Made by a program: the position numbers and the translations under genes. A stretch of 64,000 bases of DNA. It comes from Neobacillus rhizosphaerae (GTDB lineage Bacteria > Bacillota > Bacilli > Bacillales > Cytobacillaceae). Shown in pieces: positions 26,862 through 36,595 of this stretch; the stretch's first letter is position 1; the number at the start of each line of letters is the position of its first letter. The stretch spans positions 53,742 through 117,741 of the forward strand of contig NZ_CALBWS010000002.1 in NCBI RefSeq assembly GCF_937468385.1. Reading direction: 5' to 3'. Below the pieces are notes generated by a model that saw only the letters and a program-made list of their open reading frames with translations, did not search any database and was not told the origin of the DNA.

Positions 26862-28574
26862 TTATTGCTTGATCCACCATTCATTTGGACGGTTATAACC
26901 AGATACGTCAAATGTAACGCCATGAACCCGTTTGCTGACTGCCATTGTTTCTTCAATTTCAGCAATTGGAAGTACTGGAAGTTCTTTCATAAATAATTTT
27001 TGCCATTGTCCATAAATATCTTTACGTTTGTTGGCTTCTGTTCCTACCACACTCATATCAAGTGCTTGGTCAAGTAATTTATCGCTCTCTGCATTTACCC
27101 AACGAGGATAGTTCCACATTGCTTTAGAGCTCCAAAGTGCAGTTGGATCTGGATCTGTACCAGTTGACCAGCCGCCAAAGAATACTTCCATTGACTTATC
27201 TGCCTTATCAAGCATGTCATAGTATAGGTTTGCATCTGTCATAGTAAGCTTTGTTTTTAAGCCAACCTCTTCCCAATACTGTGTCAATGCTTTCGCACGA
27301 GATTCGAATGTTGGGTTTTGAGTTGCATAGTGGCTGAAGTTAACTACAAATTTCTTCCCTTGCGGATCTTCACGGAAACTGTCGCCATCAACATCTTTAT
27401 AGCCGGCTTCATCTAATAGTTTTTTCGCTTTTTCCGGGTCGTATTTAAATTGTTCAAGATCTTTATTATCTGCAGCAATCCAGTGATTTGTAGGAACTGG
27501 ACGGTTAACTGGCTTACCTACACCAAAGAAGAAAGCTTTAACCCATTCTTCACGATTGATTGCATAATACATAGCTTCACGTAATTTTACGTTTTGATAT
27601 TTCTTTTCATTCATTACGTTTTGGTTGCCATCCCATGTACCTAATCTGAAACCAACATAGTAGTAGCTTAGGCCAGGATATGTTATTGCATTTACATTAT
27701 CAAGCTTTTTAACTTCTTCAATAATACTTGGATGGAATTTTGTCATATCAAGTGTACCGTTTTTAAGTTCACCAACAGAAAGTGATGGGTCGATAACTTT
27801 AACAACAATTTTATCGAGATGCGGCTTACCATTAAAGTAGTCATCAAAACGGGACATCTCAATCGATTCGCCAGGAACAACTTTGGTTACTTTATATGGT
27901 CCTAAACCGACTGGCTTCGTACGAACTTGCTCAGAAGCCTCCATATCTTTAACAGCTATGCCTTTGAATTCAGTACGATTCATTGGATATGTCCAAAGGT
28001 TTTCCAAGTTGTTAACGCGAGCCTTATCAAAGGTAATTTGGATGTGATAATCATCAATCACCTTAATACCTGAAATTTCAGTTGCTTTACCGTCATGGTA
28101 ATCTTGTGCGCCCACAATATTTCGTACGTTCTCAAAGCGAGAAGCCTCATAATCCTTATCCGCAACTACCTTTAAGGCGAATTCCCAGTCTTTTACGGAT
28201 AATTCATCACCATTGTGCCATTTAACGCCTTTTTTGAACTCGAAATCATAAACTTTGTTATCTGTAGTTTTCCATGATGCGATATTTGGTTGAGGTTGTA
28301 ATTTTTCATCATATCTGATTAGGTTTTCATCAAATAACTGGAGAATTTCATCATCAACAGCATCACCATAGAAAGACCAGTTTAAAATTCCCTTGAAAGA
28401 AGAATCGAGGGCATACACTAATGTACCGCCATCCTGAGGTTTATCAGTGGCTTCACCAGATTTTCCATTGTTTTCTTCTTTCTTTGTTCCCGTTTTGTTG
28501 CTAGAGCATGCCGCCAAAAATGCGGAAAGGACCAGCATTAAGGCTGCCAGCATAAGTATACTTTTCTTCTTCAT
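26862..28574 (-). CDS. appA: Oligopeptide-binding lipoprotein AppA
   Basis: A 570-residue SBP_bac_5 lipoprotein: basic N-terminus, hydrophobic core, lipobox LAAC with Cys23, then a low-complexity Lys/Gly linker. Segments GVKWHNGDELSVKDWEFALK and REAMYYAINREEW are typical of peptide binders. In B. subtilis 168 appA carries a frameshift; this copy is intact. Third gene of appDFABC. Confidence 0.96.
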   Translation of the reverse strand: MKKKSILMLAALMLVLSAFLAACSSNKTGTKKEENNGKSGEATDKPQDGGTLVYALDSSFKGILNWSFYGDAVDDEILQLFDENLIRYDEKLQPQPNIASWKTTDNKVYDFEFKKGVKWHNGDELSVKDWEFALKVVADKDYEASRFENVRNIVGAQDYHDGKATEISGIKVIDDYHIQITFDKARVNNLENLWTYPMNRTEFKGIAVKDMEASEQVRTKPVGLGPYKVTKVVPGESIEMSRFDDYFNGKPHLDKIVVKVIDPSLSVGELKNGTLDMTKFHPSIIEEVKKLDNVNAITYPGLSYYYVGFRLGTWDGNQNVMNEKKYQNVKLREAMYYAINREEWVKAFFFGVGKPVNRPVPTNHWIAADNKDLEQFKYDPEKAKKLLDEAGYKDVDGDSFREDPQGKKFVVNFSHYATQNPTFESRAKALTQYWEEVGLKTKLTMTDANLYYDMLDKADKSMEVFFGGWSTGTDPDPTALWSSKAMWNYPRWVNAESDKLLDQALDMSVVGTEANKRKDIYGQWQKLFMKELPVLPIAEIEETMAVSKRVHGVTFDVSGYNRPNEWWIKQ

Positions 28575-28611
28575 TTGTTTCCCCCCTATAAGATTATATT
28601 TTTTCTTTTGA

Positions 28612-29622
28612 TTAATAAAGGTGGCAAGCTACTCGATGAGACGGCTTCACCTCCTTTAAAACGGGTTTACTCCGTGAACATTCCTCCATTGCCATTGAAC
28701 AGCGCGGATGGAATGGACATCCTGATGGTGGATTGATTGGACTCGGTACATCACCCTTTAGGATAATTCTTTCCTTTTTAACTCTTGGATCAGGAGATGG
28801 AATCGCTGAAATTAATGCCTGTGTATATGGATGGAGAGGTTCTGCATAAAGGCTGTCTTTGTCTGCTATCTCGACCATGTTACCTAAGTACATAACTCCA
28901 ATGCGATCACTCATATGTTTAACAACACTTAGGTCATGTGCGATAAAAAGGAAGGTTAGCTCAAATTCTTTTTGTAAATCTTTTAATAAATTTAATACTT
29001 GTGATTGAACAGAAACATCTAGTGCAGATACCGGTTCATCAGCAATGATTAACTTTGGCCGTAATGCCAAGGATCTAGCAATACCGATTCTTTGGCGCTG
29101 ACCTCCGGAAAATTCATGGGCATATTTGTAATAAGCATCCTGCGGCAAACCTACTTTGTCTAATAAATCCATGACTTCTATTTTTAATTCAGCCTTGCTT
29201 TTCTTAGAAAAATTGTAAATCGGCTCAGCGATAATGTCGCCAATCATTTGCATCGGGTTTAAAGAAGCATATGGATCCTGAAAGACCATTTGCATATCTT
29301 TGCGAATTTCTCGGAGTGATTTTCCTGAAACTTTTGTGATATCTTTTCCGTCAAATCGAATGTGTCCATCTGTTGGTTTTAATAATCGTAAAATAGTCCG
29401 GCCAGCAGTAGATTTGCCACAACCAGATTCCCCTACTAATCCTAGAGTTTCACCTTTCTTTATATCAAAAGAGATATTATCTACCGCCTTTACATTCCCA
29501 ACGGTGCGTTTAAAAAATCCACCTTTAACAGGGTAATAGGTTTTAAGATTTAATATCTCCAATAGATTTTCAGATTGGGAGGGAACATTTTCGTTGATTT
29601 TATGTATGGAGACTTTACTCAT
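28612..29622 (-). CDS. appF: Oligopeptide ABC transporter ATP-binding protein AppF
   Basis: A 336-residue ATPase: Walker A GESGCGKST, QDPYASLNP, SGGQRQRIGIARSL, LIIADEPVSALD, AHDLS. The C-terminal oligo_HPY region contains the GCPFHPRCSMAMEECS cysteine motif, which in related transporters binds a 4Fe-4S cluster. Its ATG shares one base with the appD stop (TAATG), so translation is coupled. Confidence 0.95.
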   Translation of the reverse strand: MSKVSIHKINENVPSQSENLLEILNLKTYYPVKGGFFKRTVGNVKAVDNISFDIKKGETLGLVGESGCGKSTAGRTILRLLKPTDGHIRFDGKDITKVSGKSLREIRKDMQMVFQDPYASLNPMQMIGDIIAEPIYNFSKKSKAELKIEVMDLLDKVGLPQDAYYKYAHEFSGGQRQRIGIARSLALRPKLIIADEPVSALDVSVQSQVLNLLKDLQKEFELTFLFIAHDLSVVKHMSDRIGVMYLGNMVEIADKDSLYAEPLHPYTQALISAIPSPDPRVKKERIILKGDVPSPINPPSGCPFHPRCSMAMEECSRSKPVLKEVKPSHRVACHLY

Positions 29623-30644
29623 TACTTCACCCCTTCCCTTGGTATACTAGTTTCAAAGAGCAAACAGGCCACTTCATGATCTTGTTCGACTTCCTCTAGT
29701 AATGGGGTAACCGTAAAGCATTCTGGCATTGCTTGTGGACAGCGGTGGGCAAAACGGCATCCAACCTTTGGCATATTAATTAATGAAGGAACAATTCCCT
29801 GGATTGAGCTTAATCGTTCTTCCTTTTCATCCATTTTCGGGATTGCTCCCATAAGCAGCCTTGTATATGGATGTTTTGGATTATGGAATAACGTATCAAC
29901 ATCTGTGTGTTCTACTATCTTACCAGCATACATAACAATTACTTCATCACACATTTCTGCAACTACGCCTAAATCGTGTGTTATCAAAATGACCGACATA
30001 TCGTTTACTTCTTGAATTTCTTTCAGAAGTTCAAGGATTTGCGCTTGAACAGTTACATCAAGGGCAGTTGTTGGCTCATCGGCAATCAACAACTTTGGCT
30101 GACAGGCGATTGCAATGGCAATCATGACCCTTTGTCTCATACCACCTGATAATTGATGTGGATACTCATCAACAATTTTTTCAGGACGAGAGATTCCCAC
30201 ACTTTTTAGTAAAGCAATGGCTTTTCGACGTGCCTCTTGTTTTGAAATCTTCAAATGATTAAAAAGAACTTCCTGCAATTGATAGCCAATGGTGAATACT
30301 GGATTTAAAGAAGTCATTGGCTCTTGAAAAATCATGGAGACATCTTTCCCGCGGATTTTATTGATTTGAGCTTCGGACATTTTCTCAAGGTTTATACCAT
30401 CAAAAATGATTTCGCCTGATTTTACTTTTCCAATTCCCTTCGGCAGCAACTTCATAATCGATAGACTCATAACAGATTTGCCGCAGCCGGATTCACCTAC
30501 AACCCCTACAATTTGCCGTGGCTTTACTTTGAATGAAACATTATCAACAGCATTATAATCGGTTCCTTCAATATCAAATGCAGTTTGTAAATTTTTTACT
30601 TCGAGCAGTGGTGCCTCATTACGCAGCGACTTTTTTGTGCTCAT
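29622..30644 (-). CDS. appD: Oligopeptide ABC transporter ATP-binding protein AppD
   Basis: A 340-residue ATPase: Walker A GESGCGKSV, QEPMTSLNP, SGGMRQRVMIAIAI, LLIADEPTTALD, THDLG. The oligo_HPY tail has the cysteine motif GCRFAHRCPQAMPEC. First gene of appDFABC. Confidence 0.95.
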   Translation of the reverse strand: MSTKKSLRNEAPLLEVKNLQTAFDIEGTDYNAVDNVSFKVKPRQIVGVVGESGCGKSVMSLSIMKLLPKGIGKVKSGEIIFDGINLEKMSEAQINKIRGKDVSMIFQEPMTSLNPVFTIGYQLQEVLFNHLKISKQEARRKAIALLKSVGISRPEKIVDEYPHQLSGGMRQRVMIAIAIACQPKLLIADEPTTALDVTVQAQILELLKEIQEVNDMSVILITHDLGVVAEMCDEVIVMYAGKIVEHTDVDTLFHNPKHPYTRLLMGAIPKMDEKEERLSSIQGIVPSLINMPKVGCRFAHRCPQAMPECFTVTPLLEEVEQDHEVACLLFETSIPREGVK

Positions 30645-30770
30645 AGTACACCTTCTTACTTTTTTGAATTATTCTGTTTATTCATTATATTTAAATAAAA
30701 TTCTATTACGGAATTGTTGCAATTGCAAGACTTTTTTGTAAAATTAGGAACATTTATACAAACGAAAATA

Positions 30771-30797
30771 AAAAAAGCCCGAAATAATAGGCTTTAG
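30771..30797 (-). terminator. Terminator after the YjaZ-like gene
   Basis: AAAGCC / GGGCTTT stem with a 9-base loop, followed by a T-run on the minus strand. It separates the DUF2268 gene from appD. Confidence 0.75.
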
Positions 30798-30807
30798 TAA
30801 GTGAATT

Positions 30808-31584
30808 TTATTTTTCTTGTAAATATTTTTTAGCAGGAATAATAAAAGTTAGTTTTGTAGAATAATTATGCTTAACATAAAATTTTCCAATAATATTATA
30901 CCCGATAGCATATCCAAGCAATTTGGGAATCCTGCCACCCCCATATAAAAGTTCATCATGTCCTCTTTCATTCTTCTTCGTGTCTAATTGTTTTTTGATA
31001 AATTTATCCCAATAATGTAAAATTTCCTTCTCTGAGTACATACTACACCAACTGGCTAAATATTCCTGCCCACAATTTTTTAATACCGCATATTCTGCCA
31101 GCCCCTCAATGATAATCGAATCGAGTAAGGTATAGTCTTCCATTTTTTTATTTAGCATGCTTAATCTGCAGACATGGTGGTATTCATGAACTAGAAGTGC
31201 TTCTATTTCTTTTGGATCATCCTGATGCGAAAGAAATAGAAACATTTTATCTGGAAAGGAAACTCCTGCCTTACTTTTTTCTTTTCTAATAAAAAAACCA
31301 CCAGGCTGAGCTAATGGAAAGAGAAATACTGGTATTTCTGGACCATTCCACTTTTTTTTATATTTATTATATAACTGCTCCACTTTATCCCATGCTTTAT
31401 GTTCCTTCATCCAATTAAGATTGTTCATCGCGGTTCGTGATGGTCGGTACATCCCAAAACTTATTAATTGATCGTAAATATCGTTTGCCTTCTGCCCTTT
31501 GAAATATGGCAATAGCCTTTTGCAGATTCTAACTGGGCTGTCAAAATCCTCTTGTAACCATTGATCCGTTCGAATAATACCCAT
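30808..31584 (-). CDS. yjaZ: DUF2268 putative Zn-dependent protease (YjaZ-like)
   Basis: A 258-residue protein of the DUF2268 family. A gluzincin-type zinc site HEYHH is present (LLVHEYHHVCRLS, about residue 148), with a downstream IIEGLAEYAV motif supplying the third ligand Glu. No signal peptide. Function is not established; the motif points to a cytoplasmic metallopeptidase. Position between app and fabF matches B. subtilis yjaZ. Confidence 0.88.
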   Translation of the reverse strand: MGIIRTDQWLQEDFDSPVRICKRLLPYFKGQKANDIYDQLISFGMYRPSRTAMNNLNWMKEHKAWDKVEQLYNKYKKKWNGPEIPVFLFPLAQPGGFFIRKEKSKAGVSFPDKMFLFLSHQDDPKEIEALLVHEYHHVCRLSMLNKKMEDYTLLDSIIIEGLAEYAVLKNCGQEYLASWCSMYSEKEILHYWDKFIKKQLDTKKNERGHDELLYGGGRIPKLLGYAIGYNIIGKFYVKHNYSTKLTFIIPAKKYLQEK

Positions 31585-31763
31585 TACATCACCCCATTCA
31601 AGCCAAAGTTGACTATTTTACAGTTTATGATGGATTTTTTGGGGAGGTTCATAGGACAAAGGGGCTTTTGAGTCTCTTTTTATTGCTGATTACATCAAAT
31701 TAATTAGTTTTGTACATTTAGACATTTAATCGAAAATTCATCCTACAAAATAGGCATAGAAAA

Positions 31764-31792
31764 ATCGACCAAGCATAAAAGCCGGTCGATCC
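31764..31792 (-). terminator. Terminator after fabF
   Basis: ATCGACC / GGTCGAT stem with a 13-base loop and TTTTTCTA on the minus strand. Confidence 0.75.
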
Positions 31793-31799
31793 TAAATTT

Positions 31800-33038
31800 T
31801 TACTCGTATTTTTTAAATACAATCGTGGCGTTATGACCGCCGAAGCCAAGGGAATTGCTCATGGCAGCCTTAATTTCTTTTTGTCGTGCAATATTCACGA
31901 CATAATCCAAGTCACATTCTGGATCTGGTGTTTGATAATTAATGGTTGGCGGCATCATGCTATCTCTCATTGCCAACACAGTAAAAATGGCTTCCACACC
32001 GCCAGCAGCACCGAGAAGATGACCTGTCATGGATTTGGTAGAACTCATTGCCAGTTTGTAGGCATGATCACCAAATACCTCTTTCACTGCAAGCGTTTCG
32101 AACTTATCATTATATTCAGTACTTGTACCGTGGGCATTAATATAATCAATATCCTCAGGATTTAACCCGCCATCATTAATAGCCATTTTCATTGCCCGGG
32201 CTCCGCCCTCACCACCAGGTGCAGGAGCTGTAATATGATAGGCATCACCGGTTGCACCATAGCCGACGATTTCGGCATATATTTTTGCACCTCGGGCTAA
32301 GGCATGGTCTAATTCTTCTAAAATAACGATCCCCGCACCTTCACCAATAACAAAGCCATCGCGGTTTTTATCAAATGGCCGGCTAGCTGTTTGTGGATCC
32401 GGATTTGTGGAAAGAGCTGTATTGGCACAGAACCCAGCCACAGACATTTTCGTAATTGGTGCTTCTGCACCACCTGATACCATAACATCGGCATCACCAC
32501 GCTGGATGACTTTAAAAGCATCACCAATAGAATTTGTACCCGTTGCACATGCGGTTACGGTACAGGAATTAAAGCCTCTTGCCCCAAGGGTGATAGAAAC
32601 TTGGCCAGTAGCCATATCAGGTATTAACATGGGGACAAAGAATGGGCTAACCCGCTTGTACCCTCTTTTTTGAAAAATTTCGTACTGCTGTTCAAAGGTT
32701 TCCATCCCGCCAATACCGGAACCAATCCAAACACCGACACGATCGGAATTTTCTTCATTAATGGTTAAATTTGCATCTTGGACAGCCATTAACGCAGATG
32801 CAACAGCAAATTGCGTAAAACGATCCATTTTACGGGCATCTTTTCTTTCCATAAATACTTCAGGATTAAAGTCCTTTAATTCAGCAGAAACTTTTGCCGG
32901 ATATTCATCGGCATTGACTCTTGTCATCGGACCAACACCTGATTTACCTTCTAGAATTCCTTTCCACGTTGTTTCAACATCGTTTCCAAGTGGTGTCACT
33001 GCGCCGACACCTGTTACTACAACCCTACGCTTTTCCAT
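31800..33038 (-). CDS. fabF: Beta-ketoacyl-ACP synthase II
   Basis: A 412-residue condensing enzyme. The catalytic Cys lies in [17 protein letters not shown] (about residue 163). The two His residues are in [11 protein letters not shown] (about 303) and [12 protein letters not shown] (about 340), the standard Cys-His-His triad. It elongates acyl-ACP with malonyl-ACP. Start ATG with AAAGGAG upstream; 57 bases after fabH, in one operon. Confidence 0.97.
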   Translation of the reverse strand: MEKRRVVVTGVGAVTPLGNDVETTWKGILEGKSGVGPMTRVNADEYPAKVSAELKDFNPEVFMERKDARKMDRFTQFAVASALMAVQDANLTINEENSDRVGVWIGSGIGGMETFEQQYEIFQKRGYKRVSPFFVPMLIPDMATGQVSITLGARGFNSCTVTACATGTNSIGDAFKVIQRGDADVMVSGGAEAPITKMSVAGFCANTALSTNPDPQTASRPFDKNRDGFVIGEGAGIVILEELDHALARGAKIYAEIVGYGATGDAYHITAPAPGGEGGARAMKMAINDGGLNPEDIDYINAHGTSTEYNDKFETLAVKEVFGDHAYKLAMSSTKSMTGHLLGAAGGVEAIFTVLAMRDSMMPPTINYQTPDPECDLDYVVNIARQKEIKAAMSNSLGFGGHNATIVFKKYE

Positions 33039-33095
33039 TTGTACATCTCCTTTTATCCACTAACATTTCTCTATTTTTTTCAAATAAATCTCAGT

Positions 33096-34028
33096 TTATT
33101 TTCCCCACCTGACCGCAATCGCTCCCCAGGTTAATCCGCCACCAAAGCCAACCATGACAATGAGGTCATCATCTTTAATTTTTCCTGCTTCTAATTCCTC
33201 GACAATCGAGATTGGTATTGATGCTGAAGAGGTGTTGCCATACTTTTGAACCGTTTTAGACATTTTTTCATCCGGGAGCTCTAATCTTTGTCTAGAAGCT
33301 TCCATAATACGAATATTGGCTTGATGAGGGATGAGGAAATCCACATCCTCTTTTGTTAATCCAGCCTTTTCTAGGACATTAACACAGCTCTCACCCATTT
33401 GCCGAACAGCAAATTTAAACACTTCTCGTCCGTTCATAATAATATATTCGTCTTGGTAAAGGTGTTTAGCACCTGTACCATCTGCACCAAGCTCAAAGGA
33501 AAGAATCCCGCGATTTTCAGAAACTGGGCCAATGATTGCTGCTCCAGCACCATCGCCAAATAATACTGCCGTATTGCGGTCATTCCAGTCAGTAATTTTC
33601 GAAAGTTTTTCAACTCCAACTACTAATACATTTTTATAAACCTCGGACTCAATAAATTGTTTAGCCGTAACGATTCCATACATAAAGCCTGCACATGCGG
33701 CACTAACATCCATCGCCGCTGCTTTCGTTGCCCCTAATCTTTCTTGAATTCTACAGGAAACAGATGGAAAGGGTGTATCAGGTGAAACCGTCGCCACTAA
33801 AATTAAATCAATTTCTTCTGCTGTGATTCCCGCATTTTCAATCGCTTTTTGGGCAGCAGCAAATGCCATATCTGATGTATCAACATCATCAGCCGCAATT
33901 CGTCTTTCCTCGATTCCTGTTCTAGTACGAATCCATTCATCAGAGGTATCCATTCTTTTTTCTAAGTCATGATTTGTGACAATTTTTTCAGGTAAATATC
34001 TGCCAATTCCAACAATACCAGCTCTCAC
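33096..34028 (-). CDS. fabH: Beta-ketoacyl-ACP synthase III
   Basis: A 310-residue initiating condensing enzyme that joins acyl-CoA primers to malonyl-ACP. The active-site Cys is in [12 protein letters not shown], followed by HQANIRI (His) and [11 protein letters not shown] (Asn). GTG at 34028 is the start since AAGGAG lies 9 bases upstream and the protein then begins [14 protein letters not shown] as in FabHA. A FapR-like site lies in the upstream region. Confidence 0.96.
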   Translation of the reverse strand: MRAGIVGIGRYLPEKIVTNHDLEKRMDTSDEWIRTRTGIEERRIAADDVDTSDMAFAAAQKAIENAGITAEEIDLILVATVSPDTPFPSVSCRIQERLGATKAAAMDVSAACAGFMYGIVTAKQFIESEVYKNVLVVGVEKLSKITDWNDRNTAVLFGDGAGAAIIGPVSENRGILSFELGADGTGAKHLYQDEYIIMNGREVFKFAVRQMGESCVNVLEKAGLTKEDVDFLIPHQANIRIMEASRQRLELPDEKMSKTVQKYGNTSSASIPISIVEELEAGKIKDDDLIVMVGFGGGLTWGAIAVRWGK

Positions 34029-34087
34029 AAGTTTCAGCTCCTTTTTTTTGGCCAATCTCTTTTATATCAAAAAGATTAATATCAATT

Positions 34088-34106
34088 ATTATGACTTGGT
34101 ACTAAT
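34088..34106 (-). promoter_or_regulatory. FapR operator upstream of fabH-fabF
   Basis: ATTATGAC-TTG-GTACTAAT: the right half-site and central TTG are identical to the fabI operator at 2063-2081, and the left half-site has two changes. The spacing to the gene (about 60-78 bases) fits a promoter-proximal operator. Confidence 0.7.
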
Positions 34107-34231
34107 TTTATCAAATAGACCCTATTTTAAGCAACTATTTCTTCCATTATATCCTCCGCTAATGTACATTCCTTTTATTCGTTAAATCATATTCTATATA
34201 AAAGATCAATTCAGGAGGGAGCTATAGGGAA

Positions 34232-34513
34232 ATGGAGGATCAGACGCAGCATGAACCTGTAGATCAAGATCACAACCAACATCATGAGGAAACTCATATT
34301 CAAGATCCGTTTACTAATTTAATGTTTGGAACAAGGAGACAACCACAACACCACGAACATATCCATGAACCTCACCAAGCCAACAACCAATCTACGATTA
34401 ATTATGAAGAACTTATCGTGAATATCGATACTTTGGTGGAATCAATACGAGGTTTAAAACCATTATTCGAGAAGATAATCCCATTTGTGGAACAAATCTG
34501 GAAAAAGAAATAA
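34232..34513 (+). CDS. His-rich small protein of unknown function (93 aa)
   Basis: AGGAGGGA upstream of the ATG. The first 55 residues are rich in His, Gln and acidic residues (QDHNQHHEET, QPQHHEHIHEPH), followed by an amphipathic, probably helical C-terminal half (YEELIVNIDTLVESIRGLKP). The His-rich part could bind metal. The DPFTNLMFGTRR segment recalls spore-associated small proteins, but I do not recognise a family. Divergent from fabH; in B. subtilis comZ and yjzB lie in this interval. Confidence 0.7.
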   Translation: MEDQTQHEPVDQDHNQHHEETHIQDPFTNLMFGTRRQPQHHEHIHEPHQANNQSTINYEELIVNIDTLVESIRGLKPLFEKIIPFVEQIWKKK

Positions 34514-34540
34514 GCTGCCCCAAGAAAGCGGCAGCTTATT
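34508..34540. terminator. Bidirectional terminator between the His-rich gene and med
   Basis: AATAAGCTGCC / GGCAGCTTATT stem, overlapping the stop codon of the His-rich gene and facing the end of med. Confidence 0.8.
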
Positions 34541-34556
34541 ATGGTTATGTAAATTT

Positions 34557-35504
34557 TTATTTAGGCAGCATTCCTGTTTCCTTATATTTTTCAATATGCA
34601 TGTTCATTTTCCCAATAAACTCTTTACTAACTAATGGACTATATTTACCGAGTGAGATAACATTGTCTTGAAAATCAAAGGAAAGATTTCCTGATTTCAG
34701 GTTGCCATCATTGTATTGCTCAGCGATCTTTTCATATAAAGAATCCACCTGCTGAATGGTACTTGTTAAAACGGTCGACTCCCCCAAATCAGATTGATCT
34801 GAAACATAGCCAATAGCATATACACCATGTTCCTTAACTTTTTCAATCACTGGAACATTAAAGCCATCACCCGCCGGATAGACGACATCAACCTCATTTT
34901 CAAGCATATGATTGACTAATTGAAGTGCCTTTTTTTCATCATCCCAGTTTCCTACATATTCTATGGTTACATTGGTTTGTTTATTTTCTGCCATCGCTCC
35001 TTGATAAAAGCCTTCAATTTCTGGCTGCCATTCATAAGCAGCTAAAACACCTACTTTATGCCGTTTAGACATATGTGCTGCAACCATCCCGCCAAAAAAG
35101 CCCATTGCATGAGCTTTAAAGTTTAGACTAGTTGTATTTGGCGCTTTTGCATCACCATTAAAACTGACGAAGTGAATCTGGGGATATTTTTTAGAAATAT
35201 TATTAAAATATTCAGCATACTCAGAACCATGGCCAAAGATAAGGTTTACTCCCTTTTGATCAAATTCTTCTACAGCACGTTCAACATCGACTTCTGAATT
35301 CATTCGCTCTTTATAAAATACATCTACATTGAAATTTGTTTGTATTTTTAGCAATCCTTTAAAGCCTTTCGTTCCCCACACCTGATCATTGATTGTTTCC
35401 GGAACTAACAAACCAACCTTCTGCAATTTCCCTGAAGACTTTGTTTCACCGCATGCTCCAAGTAAAAGAAGACATAAAAGAATGATTCCGAATCGGTTTA
35501 GCAT
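34557..35504 (-). CDS. med: Med-type BMP family lipoprotein
   Basis: A 315-residue lipoprotein of the basic membrane protein (BMP/PnrA) family. Lipobox LLGAC with Cys18; binding-domain segments include VPETINDQVWGTKG, GHGSEYAEYF and GFFGGMVAAHMS. In B. subtilis Med promotes comK expression. ATG at 35504 has AAGGAGGTG six bases upstream. The small comZ gene that follows med in B. subtilis is not visible here. Confidence 0.9.
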   Translation of the reverse strand: MLNRFGIILLCLLLLGACGETKSSGKLQKVGLLVPETINDQVWGTKGFKGLLKIQTNFNVDVFYKERMNSEVDVERAVEEFDQKGVNLIFGHGSEYAEYFNNISKKYPQIHFVSFNGDAKAPNTTSLNFKAHAMGFFGGMVAAHMSKRHKVGVLAAYEWQPEIEGFYQGAMAENKQTNVTIEYVGNWDDEKKALQLVNHMLENEVDVVYPAGDGFNVPVIEKVKEHGVYAIGYVSDQSDLGESTVLTSTIQQVDSLYEKIAEQYNDGNLKSGNLSFDFQDNVISLGKYSPLVSKEFIGKMNMHIEKYKETGMLPK

Positions 35505-35677
35505 TCCATACACCTCCTTTAATCGGCAGCCATTTCCATAACACATTTCTTCCTTAAATTTAATGGACTATAGAACCTTTTTTTCCTATATTCTAACCTT
35601 TGACCTGCTAAATGAAAAGACATATTTCCTAATGGCCACCTTTTTGCAAGATAATAAATAATTTAATACAAATGACT

Positions 35678-36514
35678 CTAGATGCCATTATGAAATAACC
35701 GCTGCACTTGTTCTAACTGTTTGGAAATGGAATCAGTAATAGGTGTTATTTCTTTCACTAAAATTCTTTCAAATTGATTGTCTAATTTCAGTGGGGCATG
35801 ACAGTTGGAGCGATCCGTGTATTCATTTAAATGAAGAAACGCAGCACATTCAAACCAATAATCCTTTTTCCCGCTTTCGAGTATATAGCTTCCATCACCC
35901 TTGGATTCCATAATTTCAAACATTACTTCTAAGGCATCATCAACATAAAGGATATCCCTTGTCCATTCTCGCTCATCTTTTATGATTTTCGTCTTTTGGA
36001 ATTTTGAAAGAATAGCTTGTTGAAACAAAAATGTTGATGACTGCCAAGGACCATAAATCGCTGGTACATAAAACATCTGAATATGCTTCCCCCATTTCCT
36101 TGCTTGGTTTAGGAAGGCTTCCATCTCCATACTCTTATCAGAATTTACCATTTGGATCGGCAGGATGACTACAACACTCATCTCACTATTATTACGCTCT
36201 AAATAGTGAGTAATTGATTCCACAACCTTTTCTTTTTGTATGATTGCTTCTTTATTACACATAAATAAATCATATATTGAAAAAATTAGTGCTGTTTTCG
36301 CCATTTCTTCATTACGACTATTTTCCCACTCTGATAAGGTCTGTTCGATATAGTTTGCATTTCGTCCAACCTCAAGTCTTTTTTCCGCTAGGAAATGATT
36401 ATTGTCTATTTCATCTATGTGAACTCCTATCACCTCCAAACCCTTATTCAAAAGGGTTTTGCAAGCATGAAAACTAACAAAATTATATATTCCAAAAATT
36501 ATGGCCTTGTCCAT
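35678..36514 (-). CDS. yjaV: NAD-dependent epimerase/dehydratase-like protein (YjaV-like)
   Basis: A 278-residue extended-SDR-like protein. The N-terminal Rossmann turn is divergent (IIFGIYNFVSF in place of GxxGxxG), and the catalytic Tyr-x3-Lys is not evident. Later segments (VPAIYGPWQSSTF, RDILYVDDALEVMFEIM) clearly follow the epimerase fold. Position between med and yjaU matches B. subtilis yjaV. Probably not a classical epimerase. Confidence 0.8.
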   Translation of the reverse strand: MDKAIIFGIYNFVSFHACKTLLNKGLEVIGVHIDEIDNNHFLAEKRLEVGRNANYIEQTLSEWENSRNEEMAKTALIFSIYDLFMCNKEAIIQKEKVVESITHYLERNNSEMSVVVILPIQMVNSDKSMEMEAFLNQARKWGKHIQMFYVPAIYGPWQSSTFLFQQAILSKFQKTKIIKDEREWTRDILYVDDALEVMFEIMESKGDGSYILESGKKDYWFECAAFLHLNEYTDRSNCHAPLKLDNQFERILVKEITPITDSISKQLEQVQRLFHNGI

Positions 36515-36595
36515 TAAATCTTCCTCCCCAAGCTAGCCTTATTGAATACTATGCGGTTCAATAAAGAAATATTTCAATATGGGGAGAATTAGGAC

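Noticed and set aside
30700..30740. Possible CodY box near appD
   Set aside because: Best alignment has five or more mismatches to the 15-base motif in very AT-rich DNA.
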